Origin: Tigriopus japonicus
Taxonomy: Eukaryota; Arthropoda; Copepoda; Harpacticoida; Harpacticidae
Length of the DNA: 64,000 bases
Assembly (NCBI GenBank): GCA_010645155.1
Contig: CM021315.1
Location: 4,543,811 to 4,607,810, forward strand
Direction of reading: 5' to 3'
How positions within the stretch are numbered: position 1 is the first letter of the stretch; every line of letters begins with the position of its first letter. The notes beneath the pieces were generated by a model. That model saw nothing but the letters and a program-made list of their open reading frames with translations, had not been told where the DNA came from and searched no databases. The position numbers and the translations under genes are program-made. Of the stretch, positions 33,445 to 48,201 are shown piece by piece.

Positions 33445-36400
33445 GATCAATCCAAAACAAGTAACAAATGTTGATGATGACAGAGTAGCGGTTCTACAAG
33501 TGAAATGAACAATAAACAGTCAGGACAGAGAAATCTCTATACCTTTTCATAAAAATGATGTGGTGCCTAAAAACTATGTTAATAACTTACAGATCAAAAA
33601 TACAAACATAGGTATGGTTGTAATGTTCAATAAATGAGGGGAAGGAGATATTTTAAGTTTATTAAACATCATGTTTTTTTCCAACATATCATGGTGCTCA
33701 TACTATTAGAAACTTAAACTTAATACTAAAATCACAATGTTGTAAATACAATTTCACCCACTTCAATTTTTCCTAGGTTATCCTCCATCAAAGGAATTGA
33801 AGTTAACACGATTTTCATGTGCTTGTGAGTGTATAATAAGTCTCTATTGAAGGTCAATTAAATGGATATGCTACTTTCTTTAAATGAAGTTCACATTATT
33901 ATGTTATGCTGTTTGTCCCTATCCAATTGTTTCCGAACGAAATGTTATCCCATTTTGGCATGATACACCTGGTTTTTCATTTTAATGATTTATATTTTCA
34001 GACAAAAGTGCAATTATTATTCAGAACTTGTCCTTTTATTTAAATTGAATTAAGAAGGTATCATTGCACAATTGCTGGTCTCTCAAATGTTAAAAAAAAT
34101 CATATGTTGCCAACAAGGAATATGAAACACTTGAAACGTCATCCCGGGTCATCCTTACATATCAGGGAGTGTTTGAATCGTAATTAGCCCATAAAGGGCA
34201 TATTTCAATTCTATTTCATAAAGAATAAAGCTAACTTTCTTATCAAGAAAGCACTATCATATTGCACAATGGGTGTATCAAATTGCGAGCCAAAGAAAGT
34301 AAATTTAAGCCAACAAATTATTTCCAAACTAATGGCGACACAGAAACGGGACGTGAAAGTGTAGGCAAGTTGTTTTATTTTGTTCATATGTCTAGTGCCT
34401 TTTCCATTCAAATTTTGTGAAAAATATGTTGTGCCACAACAATTTTCTGTACTATTGTTCAAAATTCCTTCTTTCTTCTCTCTGCTTTTGTTCCTAACCC
34501 ACTTTATGATCAATCATGTTTTCACATCCCGTCATTATCCAAGGATGTAGGACATTATTTTACTCAGCCACAGGTAAAAGTGGCACATTACAAATCTCAT
34601 ATATCAAATATGTTAAGAAAACTATTCCAAAATAAAGCTGTATATCCTATATGGCTTTAAATTTTATGAGCTGGCAAATAACTTTAGATATATTTCATTA
34701 TGTGCTGCCTGCTCTTAGCAGCCTTCATCAGATAGAATCTCTGTTCATTAATATCATCAAAAAAATGTATAAATTTTGATTCTATTTTGACTCACATGGC
34801 CATTCAAGACGTTATTCTAAGTTTCATCGGTCCTTTTTCCCTATTTGGAAGGCTCAAATGAACACATTTTAATGAAATTCGTCAAAATTTGGCCCAACTT
34901 TTCACCACAACTCACTAAATCAACGAGCAAAGGAACATGTTTTGCTCGAAAGCCTTGTTTTGAATTTTTAAGCGCTCTCGCGCCGGCCCGCAATCAGCTA
35001 GGGCTACTTCAACTTGCCAATTAGAGCAAAGACCTCTTGGTTTGCCATAAAGTCTTTAGGTTTCCGAGAGGAACATGGCTTTAAACGGGATGGAATTTAG
35101 CTCAATGGCCTATGGACCGTCACAAGGAGATAATCACTCAAAGGCAATGGCGGTTGTGATATCTCATTTATGTGGTTCCTTCGTTGTTCAAATTGTTTTC
35201 CCCGTCATCTTTGGGAATAAGTATCTGACAATAGGCAGTATTAACGTTTAAATGTTAATTGTTTGAATCATACATATGATTTTTCTATTTGCAAGGAATC
35301 CTGTTCCCTGCAGCGGTAGTAAAAATCCACAACCAACCCCCCAACATTTTTGTGGGGGTTGGTTAGGCTTGTGATTTTATGTCTCTTTGGGGTTAAAACG
35401 GGCCCTGCAATCAAAGCATCAATCCGAGAGTGAATGAATGATGAACTTTCTTTACAGGAAACCCCTTCCCTTGCAGCGTAAATAAAAACTCCGCAAGCAA
35501 AAAAATAATACATTTTCATTTAGATTCAATTCACCAGGTATCTGAGACAAAAAAAAAACTTTTTATGATTCCTTTAAAAAATACACCATTGATACGGTAT
35601 TAGATTAATTGCAATACGATTATAATGCCAAATTTGCAACAATATTTTCTGAATTTATGCGTTTTATATTGCGCTGAAGCTACACAAAAATTTTTCAAAA
35701 TGCAATTTGAGCCAGCCAATTTGATCATTGAAGGAAAGATTCATCGTTTGGGAACTAAGTTTAAGGCATCTGTTTCAAAGCGGTATTTGTATCAATTCCG
35801 GTAGGTCCAGATAAAGATAATCGTACGTACCTTCACAAAGTATCAATGTTTTTATTCGTCCCTCTCCTACCTACATATATATAAGTATGGATCACATCGT
35901 CGACCAAAAAGCGCACCATGCATAGGTAGTAGTACACTTTCAGGGCGAAGCGTTATTGCTGGGCTATTCCGCCACACATACGTAGGTAAGTACAGCAGCA
36001 TTCACATTCACACACCTTGCAAAGTCCAGCATGTCAGGGTCTGAGTTGGGCGGTAGCGTGTATGGATGTAGCGTACGCAAAGAAATCCTTGATCCCTCCC
36101 TACCTCCCTCGTTCCCCGGTTCATATGAAGCAACATTTCCTCACTCCCCCCTCATTCACTTACCCGATCTACCCATCAAGAGATGGAGTTGTGACGCCGA
36201 GAACTTTGATACAATGTTAAACCAACTCTCAAACCAAACACAACAGAACTGAAGACAGACTGAATGGTCCCTCTTTTTGGTCCTCAGTTCCGTACTAAAA
36301 AAAGTGTTGGTCAAACTGTCTTGAAACGGGTTGGAGGAACGATATTCATTTTGGGCTGAGGTAAGCCGATTTTCTCTTCAAGTTATGACCACCAGGGTAA

Positions 36401-37284
36401 AAAGTTTGGTTTTGCGTAGGATGCTTGACGTTACATATTTTTCCAACCCCCCTCAAAAATGCCTCGGGCATTTGAGGAAAGATTTTCTCTTCCCTTTCAC
36501 CATCCTTGGTCAACTTTGAGTTTTTCGAAGGTGTCCGATTTGTCATTTTCAGGTCAGTGAAGTCGGATGAATTTCTTCTGGGGTTCGATAGTTTAGTAAG
36601 GTTCTATCTGGAAGCTCAAAGCGTATGTGTTCTGTATGTGCACCACGTACTTCAATTCATGCGGTCGTTTTTGCAACTTGCTGCGTAGAAATTACTCGAT
36701 GGTGGGTAATCCCGTATCGCCTAATTGTAACAATTTAGGGTAAAATTGACACCTGGAAGTGAAATCTAATCTGCATAATCTCCTTGGAAGCAGATATTCC
36801 AGTTCTTCTGATGTTCTCGTCGTCTAGTTCATGTTTGCAAGTGTGAATCATATCGGATGGCAGTTTGCTAGCAACACTGACAGATCTCAGAACAATAGGG
36901 AAACTGTGCTACTGTACTATGGTATGCTTGAGCGGGTTGGGATCATTTTGAATAGATGAGAAGCGTTGCATACAGGAAGTTGAACAAAAAATATAGTGAG
37001 CTTCACATTTTTTGAACCTTCCTCGAAGTTCACATGCGAACAAGGAGTAGTAATAATGGCAAACTTTTCTACCAGAGAATGGGAACCTTCTGAACATTGG
37101 TTCAGAGGATACGATCATGCCTATAAGTCGAAACAGTTGTTCACCGTAGGACAGCAAGTTGGAGTTTAGAATTAGGCCTATCAAGCTCATTTCCATGAAC
37201 AAATGTGGCATTTGAACCGAGTGTCTCATCATTCTGACTACTGTTTCATCTTGTTCTAGCCCTACGTTGCCGAGAACAACAACC
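33445..37284. other. Upstream region of the M13 peptidase gene
   Basis: No coding sequence recognised. A G/C-rich hairpin (CCAACCCCC ... GGGGGTTGG) lies at about 35333-35362, flanked by a roughly 43-base direct repeat (about 35293-35332 and 35455-35500, both with TTCCCT(T)GCAGCG). A TATA-like ATATATATAAG lies near 35874, 1.4 kb before the start codon; it would need a 5' UTR intron to serve this gene. Confidence 0.35.
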
Positions 37285-40200
37285 ATGGCCTCAAGTGTGC
37301 CTGAAGCGAAGCGAGGTCATAATGGCGGAGTGACAGAGAGCAAAGCTGATCTAGTGTCCATTGAAGTCTCCGATATGAACCAACCCACATTCTCCATGTC
37401 AGCATGGGCTCGAAGGACCAAGTTGGAGAAGATCTTGACAGTGCTGTTGATGCTCCTGACGATTGCCTTGGTGGTTGTGGCAGTTCTTGGGTTTCAAGAA
37501 TCTTCACCTAGCTCCATATCGAGTCGAGATCATTCGCTAACGTCAAAGCAATGGGCGGTTCAAGATGAATCGGCGGGAAAAGTGTGCAACTCCAAGGGTT
37601 GCATTAGCGCAGCTCATCACATCCTGGAAAATATGGACCCTGAAGTGGATCCTTGTGATGATTTCTATCAATATGCGTGCGGAGGATTTGAGAAGAGGGT
37701 AAGACGATGCATAAGTTGTTAGAATTACGTATTATGGAAGACCCAATCAGAATCGGAGAGATTTTGCCTGATTATTCTGTCTGTGGTTTCAGGAGAGAAC
37801 TAATTAAGAGCTAAAGCTAAAAAGAACATGACTCGAGACTTCATTATGTCTTTTTTCAATTCAGCGGGCATTTTTTTCTATTCAATCTTTTTCCTATTCA
37901 GGTGTTTATACTCCTGCAGGCCTGCAATCAGAATACCGCATTTTTAGTTCAAATTTCAATACACCTTAGTATTTTTTGTGACCCATCATGATCATCCTTA
38001 GCATGCAATGCCACGTGACAAAATGTTTGTCTTCCATGTGTTTAGGCTTCCGAGTTCAAGACATGATACTCGACAGTTTGAAGTACAAACAAGAAAAGAA
38101 AAGTCACCGTGTTCGTGTGCGTATACAAACACTCGAGTCAATAAGTGTGTAAATATCTCGCTCTTTTCCCCGAGACTCGCATTCCCACGTTTCGGGATCT
38201 GCAACTTGATCCCAGCCCATCTGGAGTTTCTCAACACTGTTTTTGAGCAATTGGATAGTGGGAGTGACAAGTACGCTGCAAAAACATGACTCAGATCTGT
38301 CGCAATTTGACATTAGGAGATTGTAACCCAAGCAACAACACACATTACCGGCAATCATTGAGGGGGAAAACGCAAGGAATGAAACGGATTCTTCTCCATC
38401 AAAGACAGCTTGACTGGTTTTGTACTCAATAACTTCGAGCATTGCATTGGAGAGCGGGAAATCCCCAACAATTCAGAAGGAAGACTAGATTTTTTACTTC
38501 AACTAGAAAGCAATGACAATCTTTTCATAAAGAATCAGATTTCATAAAACACTATGAAAATGTGACGTATGTTAGTTTCACTCTTTGGTGTCGAGTTTCC
38601 TCCAATGTAGAGGAATTTATCTTTACTAGTGGAAATTCTGGTAGGTCTGTGCTGTTCTGTTGTTTCTGCTTTTCGATCCAGACAGCTCCTGCCGGGAATC
38701 AAAAAACCAGAAATCCTTGGCAACATTGCCCTGCAACAAACTGGTCGTTTTTAGTGTCTGCAACAGGTTCTTGTCGGATCGGTATTCTCATTCCTCATCT
38801 TCCTTCTCGGCTAAAATGGAGGTGTCTTTTGATGCACATCCTGGCCGATCTGTCTTTTACAAATTAAACGTGGCATGTGTATTTAAGAAACTTGTGATCA
38901 CACATAATGTGTTTTAATATTTTTACTGTTATTCAATTACACGACACCGGATGAGATAAAACAACGGAGAAACTTGATGGAGCAGAACAACGACTTTGAA
39001 TGAGGAATCATGCTTTCTTGATGAATTGTTTGATCTACGTTTCTATTTTAGCCAATTTGTTCGGTCAATGCCCTTATTTAGAAATTTTAGTAGATAGGTA
39101 TTGATCATAAAAACTCATAACGACTTGATTGAGTCAATTTTTGGTTACTCAACAACTCAAGACTCATTTATTTTACTTTTACTAGAATAATGAAGACATC
39201 AAAAAACAAAAATGACTTTGCTTTTTGTCCCGAAAGGATTCCTTGCATGTCAACCAAAATGGAATCAATGGGTAGAAAGATGATAATTGAATTATAATTT
39301 GTTGATAAAACATAAATTATGGCCCAGATACATTTTTCGTATAAAAGATTTTAACGGTTTATGAATTAAACAAAAAAAAACGTTTCACGAAGGTGGAGCT
39401 TTTAATGTCCCGTCATGATATTACATCAAGTTTTTGACAAAGACCAATAATCGGCATCTAGCCCAAACCAGACTGAACCATGACTCATTTTGAAGTATCA
39501 AGTGTACATGTTACTAACCAACTGTTTACGTGTGACTGTACTAGTACATAATCCATGATTAGTCAAAGCCATGGAAACCCAAATCTATTGATTACCGCAA
39601 CAGGAACAATTAAAGATTAAGGTGAATTTAAACATTTGCTACAAAAATCCAATCAACACTTGAATGTTTGAAACCATCGGGGAATATGCGCGGTATGATA
39701 GGGAACATTTACCATGTTCATTATCTCAAGGATGTTGAACGTTTTGTATGTTACTAAACTCAGACTGCACTTCAAAGTGATCTTATGGATTCACTGAACA
39801 TGTCCAAATCAAGTCTGTTTAAATGCCCAACGCGTTCAAGATTAATGTCTCTGAGTTGGGCAACTGTTCTTCTGTCACTTTTGTCTACTTATTGAATAAT
39901 TTAAGTCGTGTGTTTGTGAGTTCCAAACCCCTTCCTACTCGGAAATTCACATACCTGGCAAATTTTGCCTAGCTCATGGAAAAGGTTCTTATTGTTGAGA
40001 TAATGGGCGTTTCTGCCAATGTTTGTCTCAGAATGACGACAGAATTATTTTCCTCTATCGAAAGAGGTGTGAGTGAATACATCCGTGATAACATCTCGTC
40101 AATGCAGAATTGGAATCAATTCTGCCAATGAGACCTTTTCGTTTTTGTCGTCAACCGTTCAAATACACTTGCCGTTTGATCTTCCGCCGACAAGAGAATT

Positions 40201-43200
40201 GAGAACAGAATTTGACCATTCCCAAATTGCATCAATTGCAATGCTACACCGTTATTTTCACGGCTGGTTATGCTTTATGACGACCAAATTTGCCACTCAA
40301 TTGAGGGAAACAAACTCTAAACTCGAGCCGTTGTTTTAGAAATGTCATTCCATTGCACTCAAGTCGTCAATCCTTGAGCTGAAACTAGCAATTTTTAAAC
40401 CTGACTCCATGAGGAAGTCCCGGAGTAAAACGTACACCCAAAATACCAGGAGTCACTTCCGCGATTTGCGATAGCTCAGTCATTATTTGTATTACCTTAC
40501 ACTTTAGTCGGACTCTATGGATGTTATGGACACATGAATGCATCATCCATGTCCGGGACGAAACTTAACTTAAAAAGATCAAAAAAGAATTCACTTCCAA
40601 TGTCTCTCTTTCAGGTCCGAATTCCTGACGACCGCACATCCCGATCGCAATTTTCGGTCATTGACGATGAACTGGATATCCAACTTCGAGACATTCTCGA
40701 ACAAAATGCGACCGAGGACGAATCGTCGGTGTTCCGGATGTCTCGTGACACCTATCAAGCATGCATGGATGAAGATAGACTGGAAGAAATTGGCTTGAAG
40801 CCCCTTTTGGACACCATAGAGACTTTCGGAGGTTGGCCCGCGGTCCAAGGCGACGCCTGGGACGAATCCAAGTTCGATTGGTAAACATAACACTCGTCTT
40901 TTTCACACTTTCAAAGCGAGTTAGACAATAGAAAACGCGGACCTTGACTCCCGTCGAGTCAAGGTCGAGCCTCAATTTGCCAGAGACAGGTTCTTGCACG
41001 GTTTTTTTAACTCGGCTCTTTTCATGTCGCTCTAGGCAAGAAATGTTGGTTACCTTCCGCAAGCATGGCTATAGTACAGATTATCTCTTCGACTTTTCGA
41101 TCGCCACGGACATTAAGAATTCGACCTGGAGGACCATTTACTTCGATCAAGGTCTCTTGGGGATGAGTCGAGAATATCTGATCAAGGGCTTGGCGGATGA
41201 GGATGTCCGTCATTACTATAATTACATGCAAAAGGTACGTTGACGTGCCTGGCACGTGTATGACATTCTTTCCAATTGAAGGGAAATGATGCCTTGGAAG
41301 ATGACAGGAGATAGTTCAAAAAGCTTTTAAAATGATTTGATGAATGGGTGTGGTCTGTTTCTATATGAAGATTGTCAAGAAATTGAGATAATTCTCGTTA
41401 CGTCACCGGGAAAGAATCAACCAGAATCATATATCTCTTCCAACGTTTTCTAGGTGGCTGTTCTCTTGGGCGCTGATCCTGCACGTGCTGCGTCCGATTT
41501 AAAGGAGTCGCTGACTTTCGAGATCAAATTGGCTAATGCATCCTTACCTCGAGAATTGAGACGAGATGCAACCAAACTGTATCATGCCATGCAATTAAAG
41601 GATGTCAACGAGATTGGACCATTCATCTCCAATTGGACGAACTTTGTGAACAACATTCTAACAGAGGACGTCATTCAGGTAACCTATCAATGATCTCTAA
41701 ATATTTGGTTCTTTTGTGCCTTTACGTTGGCAACGACTAGCTATCATGCACATCAAATTGATCGTCTGAATGAACTCAAGGGTAGTAAATCAATCTGGCC
41801 AGGGCCAGGTCGATTTTTTCCCTAGTGAATAGTGGATTACAAGTGAATTAGTTGCAGGTTTCCCACAAAGGGAACAAATCCTTGTCGTACTTCAAACATA
41901 AAGAGCTTCGTCGTCTTCAATGACATGAAGGTGCGCTCAGATTTCAACGCGACTTTCAGGGTCGGTGACGCAATTCTCTCGTCTTGACCCATCTGGCAAA
42001 AAAAGACATGAAGTAAATAAACGGCAATTAGAGCGAGAAAATGTGGGGATTCGACAAGCTGTTGTTTCTGCCAGTAATTTAGAAGCCATTACTCCAACCA
42101 TTCGGTAGCAAAACGTGTACTCTGTTCTGTAAACTTGCATCTTGTTGTTCTTGACCGTGACTTCAGAAAAGATGTGGAGTGAAACTGAAAGGAGTTGAGT
42201 AATGTTTCCCAAATAATCTAAACTCAAATTTCCTCAAGGTTGTAAGGTATTCCGAACAATAACACTTCTTTAAATAAAAATCTTTCTCTTACTTACTTTT
42301 TCATGACCCTCGAGGAAAGAAATGATTCAATAAGATTGGCCCTGATTACTTGCGCAGGATTTCAATCGGAAATTGCAAGAGTTGTATTGTTTCAATTGTT
42401 TTGGATCTTTATCAGGTATCTGAAAAGATGTTTTCAAATGAAATCAACGTTACCTTGCGAGGGAAAATCTTGGCTGAAAACGTCGAAAAATCAATTGCAA
42501 CTATAACCTGATTTTTTCAAAGACAAGCGCCCATCCATTTCCATTTGAAATTGCGAGGGATGTACTTGTATCTTTAAAAATCTGAGCCGGCCTGTTGTTT
42601 GAAAATGCTTTTTATCAAATCAATTTAGTATTTTGCCGATGGAAATCAATATTTCACCTATGATACAAGCGAGCATCAGAGCGCATGCCCTTGTCCAGAA
42701 AAACCCAAAAAATAAGCCTTCGAAAATATTTCTTAATCTTAAAAAAATATCCAAGTAGGAAAGATGCTGTTTTTCAAACTAGTCCTTTACTGTAATTGGA
42801 AGTATTGCTCCTCCACGAAATTCCCATTTTTTCCTTCTCAAGTAACATGCAAGAAGAGGTCGCGAACTTTGGTTTGTTTACTTTTTTATGGACGCCCCTG
42901 TACAGTACATCCAGCTACTCAAGTACACTAAAACGTGTTGCAAAATTAACGTGAGAGAAGACTCATCCAGGACTGAACCATTTTAATGCCATTTCTAATT
43001 CCATTCTTGACCTTACTTGACACAGGTGACCGATGAAGAGCGCGTTGTGGTGAGCACCCCAGGTTATTTCAAGAACTTGACCGAGATCCTCAAGACCGAA
43101 CCTAAGCGCAATATTGCCAATTACATGCTTTGGCGAGTTGCCCGTGCTTCCATTGGCTACTTGAACAAAGATGCTCGAGCTGTCTCCGAAGAATTTGCCA

Positions 43201-46200
43201 AGAATATCACGGGTAAAACTGCGACCACACCCCGATGGAAGTTGTGCGTGGGTGCGGCAGCGGGAAGTTTCTCGGCCGCCATTGGCAAGATGTACGTACT
43301 GAAACACTTTAATCACGAGGCCAAGGATATCATGCTGGAAATGGTCACCGACATTCGCGAGGAGTTCAAGACGATTCTAGATGAGGTAATGCATGTTTTC
43401 GACGCAAACCGTTCAATTTTCTCGAGTCTGACATTTGGACTCGTGTGATGTGTATTGCTCCATTGCTACCACAGATCACATGGATGGATTCCAAAACCAA
43501 GGACAGAGCTCACAGCAAACTAAATAGCATTAAGGAATACATTGCCTATCCCGAGGAGATCTTGGATAACAAGAATCTTGAGGAAATCTATGAAGGATTG
43601 GAGATCGTCGAGGGCGAGTACTTTCAGAACGGCATTAGAATGAGTATTTGGAGCACCAACTACCACTGGAAGAAACTTCGAGAAGAGGTAAATTGGACTT
43701 TCTAAACCAAATAAGAATCCGATTGTCAACTCGCCCTTTGGCAATGATTTCTAGGTGGATAAAACTGATTGGAAGCGACATGCAAATCCGGCTGTGGTCA
43801 ATGCTTTTTACAGTGCCATCGAGAACTCCATTCAATTCCCCGCGGGAATTTTGCAGGTACATATGATTTGATATTCAGAAAATTGCCCTTGCTTTACTGA
43901 CGAACTCTTCCATTTGCAGGGGGCCTTCTTCAGCAACGACAGACCGAACTACATGAATTACGGAGGGATTGGTTGGGTCATTGGACATGAAATCACACAT
44001 GGATTTGATGATCAAGGCAAACAGTATGACGACAGTGGTAAGTTAGCGAGAACGGACCGAAGTATCATTTGTCAATAATGCTGATACCTTCTTCAAAATT
44101 AGTTTCCAAGTTGCGTCAAAATGGCTACTGGTATACTTAATTGAAGATTCAAGATCTGTTTTTTAAAATTATCATAGGTGCATCGCCTAAGATTTGATTC
44201 AAAGGGCTCTTAATGAAAAATTGCTTGAAATTTAGCACAAGTGAAGTAATTAAAAAATGTGTATTTTAAAAGTAAACGGAAAGAAAAAATAAGCGTCAAT
44301 GGTCAAAACCGAAATGAAGACTCAAGCTTGAAAAGAAAATTGCTTAAGATTTATCTAAACTGACATGCTGTCAAAATATTTTTGATTTTGATTAAACTGT
44401 AATATCAATTACTGATGGACAAGAAGAAGTATCATCAGCAATAGTGAACCAAGTTGCTCTTTTATCTTCGTAGGCAATCTTCGTAATTGGTGGGAGCCTC
44501 TGACGGAAAAAGAGTTTACGGATAAAACGCAATGCATCATTTGGCAATATGGCAATTACTCAGCCGAGGAGATTGATATGAATCTGAATGGTGTCAACAC
44601 TCAGGGTGAAAACATCGCCGACAACGGTGGCATTAAAGAGGCCTATCGGGCCTACAGTGAGTATTCTACGTTTTTCAATCAACGGCACCTAATGAACCAA
44701 CAATACACACATGGTTGCCAGACTAAGCTAATAATTCGATGGCTTATCCGTCTGACCCATTGATCAAACCGATCAGGTTTCGTGTTCAACGAGCTAGGGA
44801 GAAGTTACGAAAATATTAGCTACGATCATGTGTCAAAATGAGTTTATTGAAAATAAGCATTCAAATTTGCCGCTCTAGGACAACCGTGAACGTAAGGTTG
44901 GTCAGGGAGAGTTACCAAAAAAACGATCTAAATCTCGTTTAAAACTTATTAATGGGTCATCTAATTTAAAGAATTGTCGCAGAGAACATGGTAACAAGTT
45001 GTATAATATCGGTCCTCTGCTCTGTTCAAAAAAGATGAAAATTTAAACGTTTTTCAAGGTGATTCTCTGACGAGTTAAACTTGTACTTAATATCAAAGGC
45101 AATGATGCCTTTCTTTCGCTCACACTGTATTTTATCCCCTGGATTTGGACATATGGAATGCAAGCATTTAAAAGCATACAGTATTTGCTAACGTTCGTAC
45201 CTGCGTTGAACACTGTATATACTGTAAGCCCAGAGAATGGAGTCGTTCTCAATAGCTTATCATACCAATAATTGATCGTGTAAAACTCCCTAGTACTCCC
45301 TCGATCTTATTTAACTTTGCCGCCGTTACTGGTCCGCAATTCGGGGATGCATTTCCTAGGCGGGGTTGGGCTTTAAATAGTTTATAGAGAGTTTTCCTGA
45401 TATATGCGACCCTCGACTTAAATGTGCGCTAAATCCAGCATCAAGTTTGGTAAGCCTTGGTCACTTCTGTTTGGATGTGCTCTTAAAATTTGACATTGTC
45501 TTGTACGAGGAGTGTACCCAAAAAAATGCAAGCGACCCTGTAATTTTTTATACAGTCGACCAATTTAAAGGAATAAGTATCAAGTAAGATTTCAGAGTTT
45601 TGGCTACTAAATTTGTTTTAAAAACAATTTTGACAAACCTGTTTTCGCCCCATTTAACGTCGTCAAAAACAAAAAAGTGACTCCTCTGAAATTTTGTCAA
45701 ACGGTCTCTATGCACGACCTCGTTACTGCTTTGTACAAGGCCGATAAGATCATAAAGGATGGAAAAGGCACATTAAATGGCATCTACAGAGTCTAGGCTG
45801 GTTATTTTAGTTAACTTTGCCGAACGTGACAAAAAAGGATAAGAAAGATTTGGGTGCAAAAGCTAATGAAGTTAAGATTTCAAGAAGTGTGTACCATGGG
45901 TTGACAATGTGGAGCCTGTGAGGGACCTTGTTGAGCCAAAAAGGGAAGTGACCATTTTAACGATTCCATCAGAGTGTCCTCTCCTGTGGTATTGTGTCTA
46001 AGGGAACCTGAAGCCTTATTTGTGCGTAAAAAAAAATCGCTGGAAGATGGGTGGCACTTTCTCGCGTTAAAGATATTAGAGACCAACTTCTTCAAGATCC
46101 ACATAAGGTTCCAAAATATAGACTGACCAGTGATCACTAGAGCCAGGATTTTTAGGTGAAGAAAAAAGCCAAAAAAGTGGTAAATAGGTGAAGAAACTTT

Positions 46201-47425
46201 TTAATAACCAAAAAAAGTAAAAAAAAAGGTTCTTATTGTGCGCCTTTTACAATAGAAGCACTTACATTGGTGAACGTATTAGAATGTTGAAGTATACCGA
46301 GGTCACCCTGAGAATCCCGATTCACCTGACACGCTTTTTATCCTTATTTGAGACTGTTTGAATTTCTATCGGAATATATAATGTGAAGTATTATTGCCGT
46401 TGATTACCTCAGTAGCCTCACACTGCATGGCGCAGTCGGCTACCATACCACGCCCACACCACATTCTTACCAAGTTAAAAAATGAAGAAGTTAGATAAAT
46501 GCACTACCAACCTTTTTCTTTGGAAGGCCAATGGAAAAAAATAATTGTAAATTTTGCTCCTTTCTACATTTTTCAAAGAACTGCCTCTAGCCTCTTGAAA
46601 TTAAATGTGAATTTAAATCAATGCCCTTCCTTTGTGATAGTATAAATATGACCATTTTTCACTAAGTTAGAAATCACTTTCTCTAAACCAGGTGGTAAAT
46701 GTTGTAAATCTCGGCAATTATTAACCTTTTGTCCCAAAAAGTGTCAAAAAAATTATTATTTTTGCTAAAAAGGGCAAAAAAAAATTTTCCCCATCAAAAG
46801 CAGTAAAAAAGGTAAAAAATTATTTTTTAATTTTTCACCTAAAAATCTTGCCTCTATTCATGTGTTTCTTACTCTTCAAAAGTTATTATGCCACTTGCAT
46901 TCTTTTTGGTACGTCCCTCGCGTACTATCACGCAAAGATCTTTTATTGATTTCTCAGTTCGATTTGGCTTTTGGCAATTGCCCATGTACGGGTAGGTGGA
47001 TGGATCAGTTTCCGAGGGGTAGAAAGTCATCATTTGAAATTCCTCCCATTCAATGGCATGTTATGCGAAGTGATCTATTCGTATATCAAGTGCAGATCAG
47101 TTTGTAAGTTGCAGGAATTCAATACCACTTAATTATAATATGAAACCATACTTTTTCAGATCGATGGGTCAGTCGACATGGCGAGGAGCCAAAGCTTCCC
47201 GGAATCGATCACACGCCCAAGCAGCTATTTTGGGTCAGTGCAGCTAACATTTGGTGTTCAAAATATAGGCCCAAGGCCTTGGAACAACGCATTAAGACTG
47301 GAGCTCATTCTCCGGGCCGATTCCGGATCAAGGGCCCGTTTTCCAACTCTCGCGATTTTGCCAAAGACTTTCAGTGCAAACTGGGTTCGGGCATGAACCC
47401 CGTGGAAAAGTGCGAAGTGTGGTAG
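37285..47425 (+). CDS. Neprilysin-like M13 zinc metallopeptidase (10 exons)
   Basis: Exons 37285-37698, 40615-40880, 41036-41234, 41454-41678, 43026-43385, 43475-43687, 43755-43856, 43920-44037, 44474-44656 and 47160-47425 close in frame to 781 residues. ATG 37285 has a good context (acaaccATGG). A cytosolic tail of about 49 residues precedes one membrane span (about 50-70), giving a type II ectoenzyme. The ectodomain opens with CNSKGC and [19 protein letters not shown]. Catalytic marks are all present: NAFYS at 575-579 (substrate-backbone binding), HEITH at 616-620 (two zinc ligands and the general-base Glu), ENIAD at 677-681 (third zinc ligand) and the terminal CEVW (778-781). Such enzymes cleave small peptides, often neuropeptides, at the cell surface. 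The length fits the family (about 750-790). Intron 9 holds nested transposons. The gene converges with the kinesin gene. Confidence 0.93.
45506..46922. mobile_element. TA-flanked TIR transposon in intron 9 of M13 gene
   Basis: Ends read TACGAGGAGTGTACCCAAAA at 45504 and, inverted, TACGCGAGGGACGTACCAAA from 46924. The terminal inverted repeat continues as AAAAATGCAAG(T/C)G. TA at both borders fits Tc1/mariner. Inside, broken frames include [20 protein letters not shown] on the plus strand and, on the minus strand, [19 protein letters not shown], which recurs in the copy at 58471-59494. It is split by a second element at 46138-46856, so the original was about 700 bases. Confidence 0.75.
46138..46856. 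mobile_element. Nested TIR element inside the intron 9 transposon
   Basis: Inverted ends TAGAGCCAGGATTTTTAGGTGAA (46138) and the complement of TAGAGGCAAGATTTTTAGGTG (ending 46856). The interior next to both ends is rich in A/T runs with AAAAAGTGGTAAA-like motifs. No coding capacity. The TAGAG..-type ends recall hAT elements, but the flanking octamers GTGATCAC and TTCATGTG do not match well, so the class is uncertain. Confidence 0.6.
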
Positions 47426-48201
47426 TAAAAAAGTACCGTCTCTTAGTACCCCAACCACTTTGTTTCTGGCAAGAAAGAAAATGAATCCAATGGTCCACAA
47501 TCACAGTTGGATAATTTATATTATTACTATTATCATTATTAATAAGATGTTGATGCAGTTTAAATATGTATCTTATCTACCATATTTTGCTACATAAATA
47601 CAATGTATCAAAACAGATATGGAATGTACGGTGTTTTCTTGTAGCTGAGGGTGTTTCGTTATTGGGGAGAAGGGTGTGTGGAAATTGAGACGTGGAAATG
47701 CTGTTTGCAAATTATTGAGTTAAACCACACTGTGGAATGGCTAGACAGGATCAAACGTTCTCGATTTTTTGGGGAGCATCCATCATTCTGATTGGGATAT
47801 AAAAATACGACTCAAGTGTTATTGACTTACTGTTTTCGTAAGTTTTGGCTAAAAGTGCTCATCTTTGAACACGAGTCTGGAAATGGTCCAAGCTTCCTTA
47901 AAAATGTGATAGGATGATAGACCGATCTAAGGGTGCCTTTAAGAAACTGGAAGCGCGTTATCACAAGTTGAATGGAGTGGGAAACGGATGGCTGGATATT
48001 TGGATGTGTTTAAAAGTTACCCAATCGAGTAATACTACCAGTCATTGAGCGGGAAAGGCTTGAGCTGCTGCCAAAGGTGGAATAGCCTCCCCTATTTGGT
48101 GACGATAGGAATCGCCGTCTCGATCCCGGCGAGTAGAGGTGTTGTCTATGAAGGGATCCACCCGATCCCGCTAGACGGGAAGGGCTGGATGGAAGCCGTG
48201 G
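47426..48201. other. Convergent 3' region between peptidase and kinesin
   Basis: 776 bases separate the two stop codons. Both 3' UTRs must fit here and may overlap. I found no canonical AATAAA on either strand, only variants such as AATAAG near 47540, so poly(A) sites are unresolved. Confidence 0.5.

Noticed and set aside
46430..46465. tRNA-like TGGCGCAGTCGGCTACCATA
   Set aside because: No B box downstream and no stem pairing; lies inside a nested transposon.
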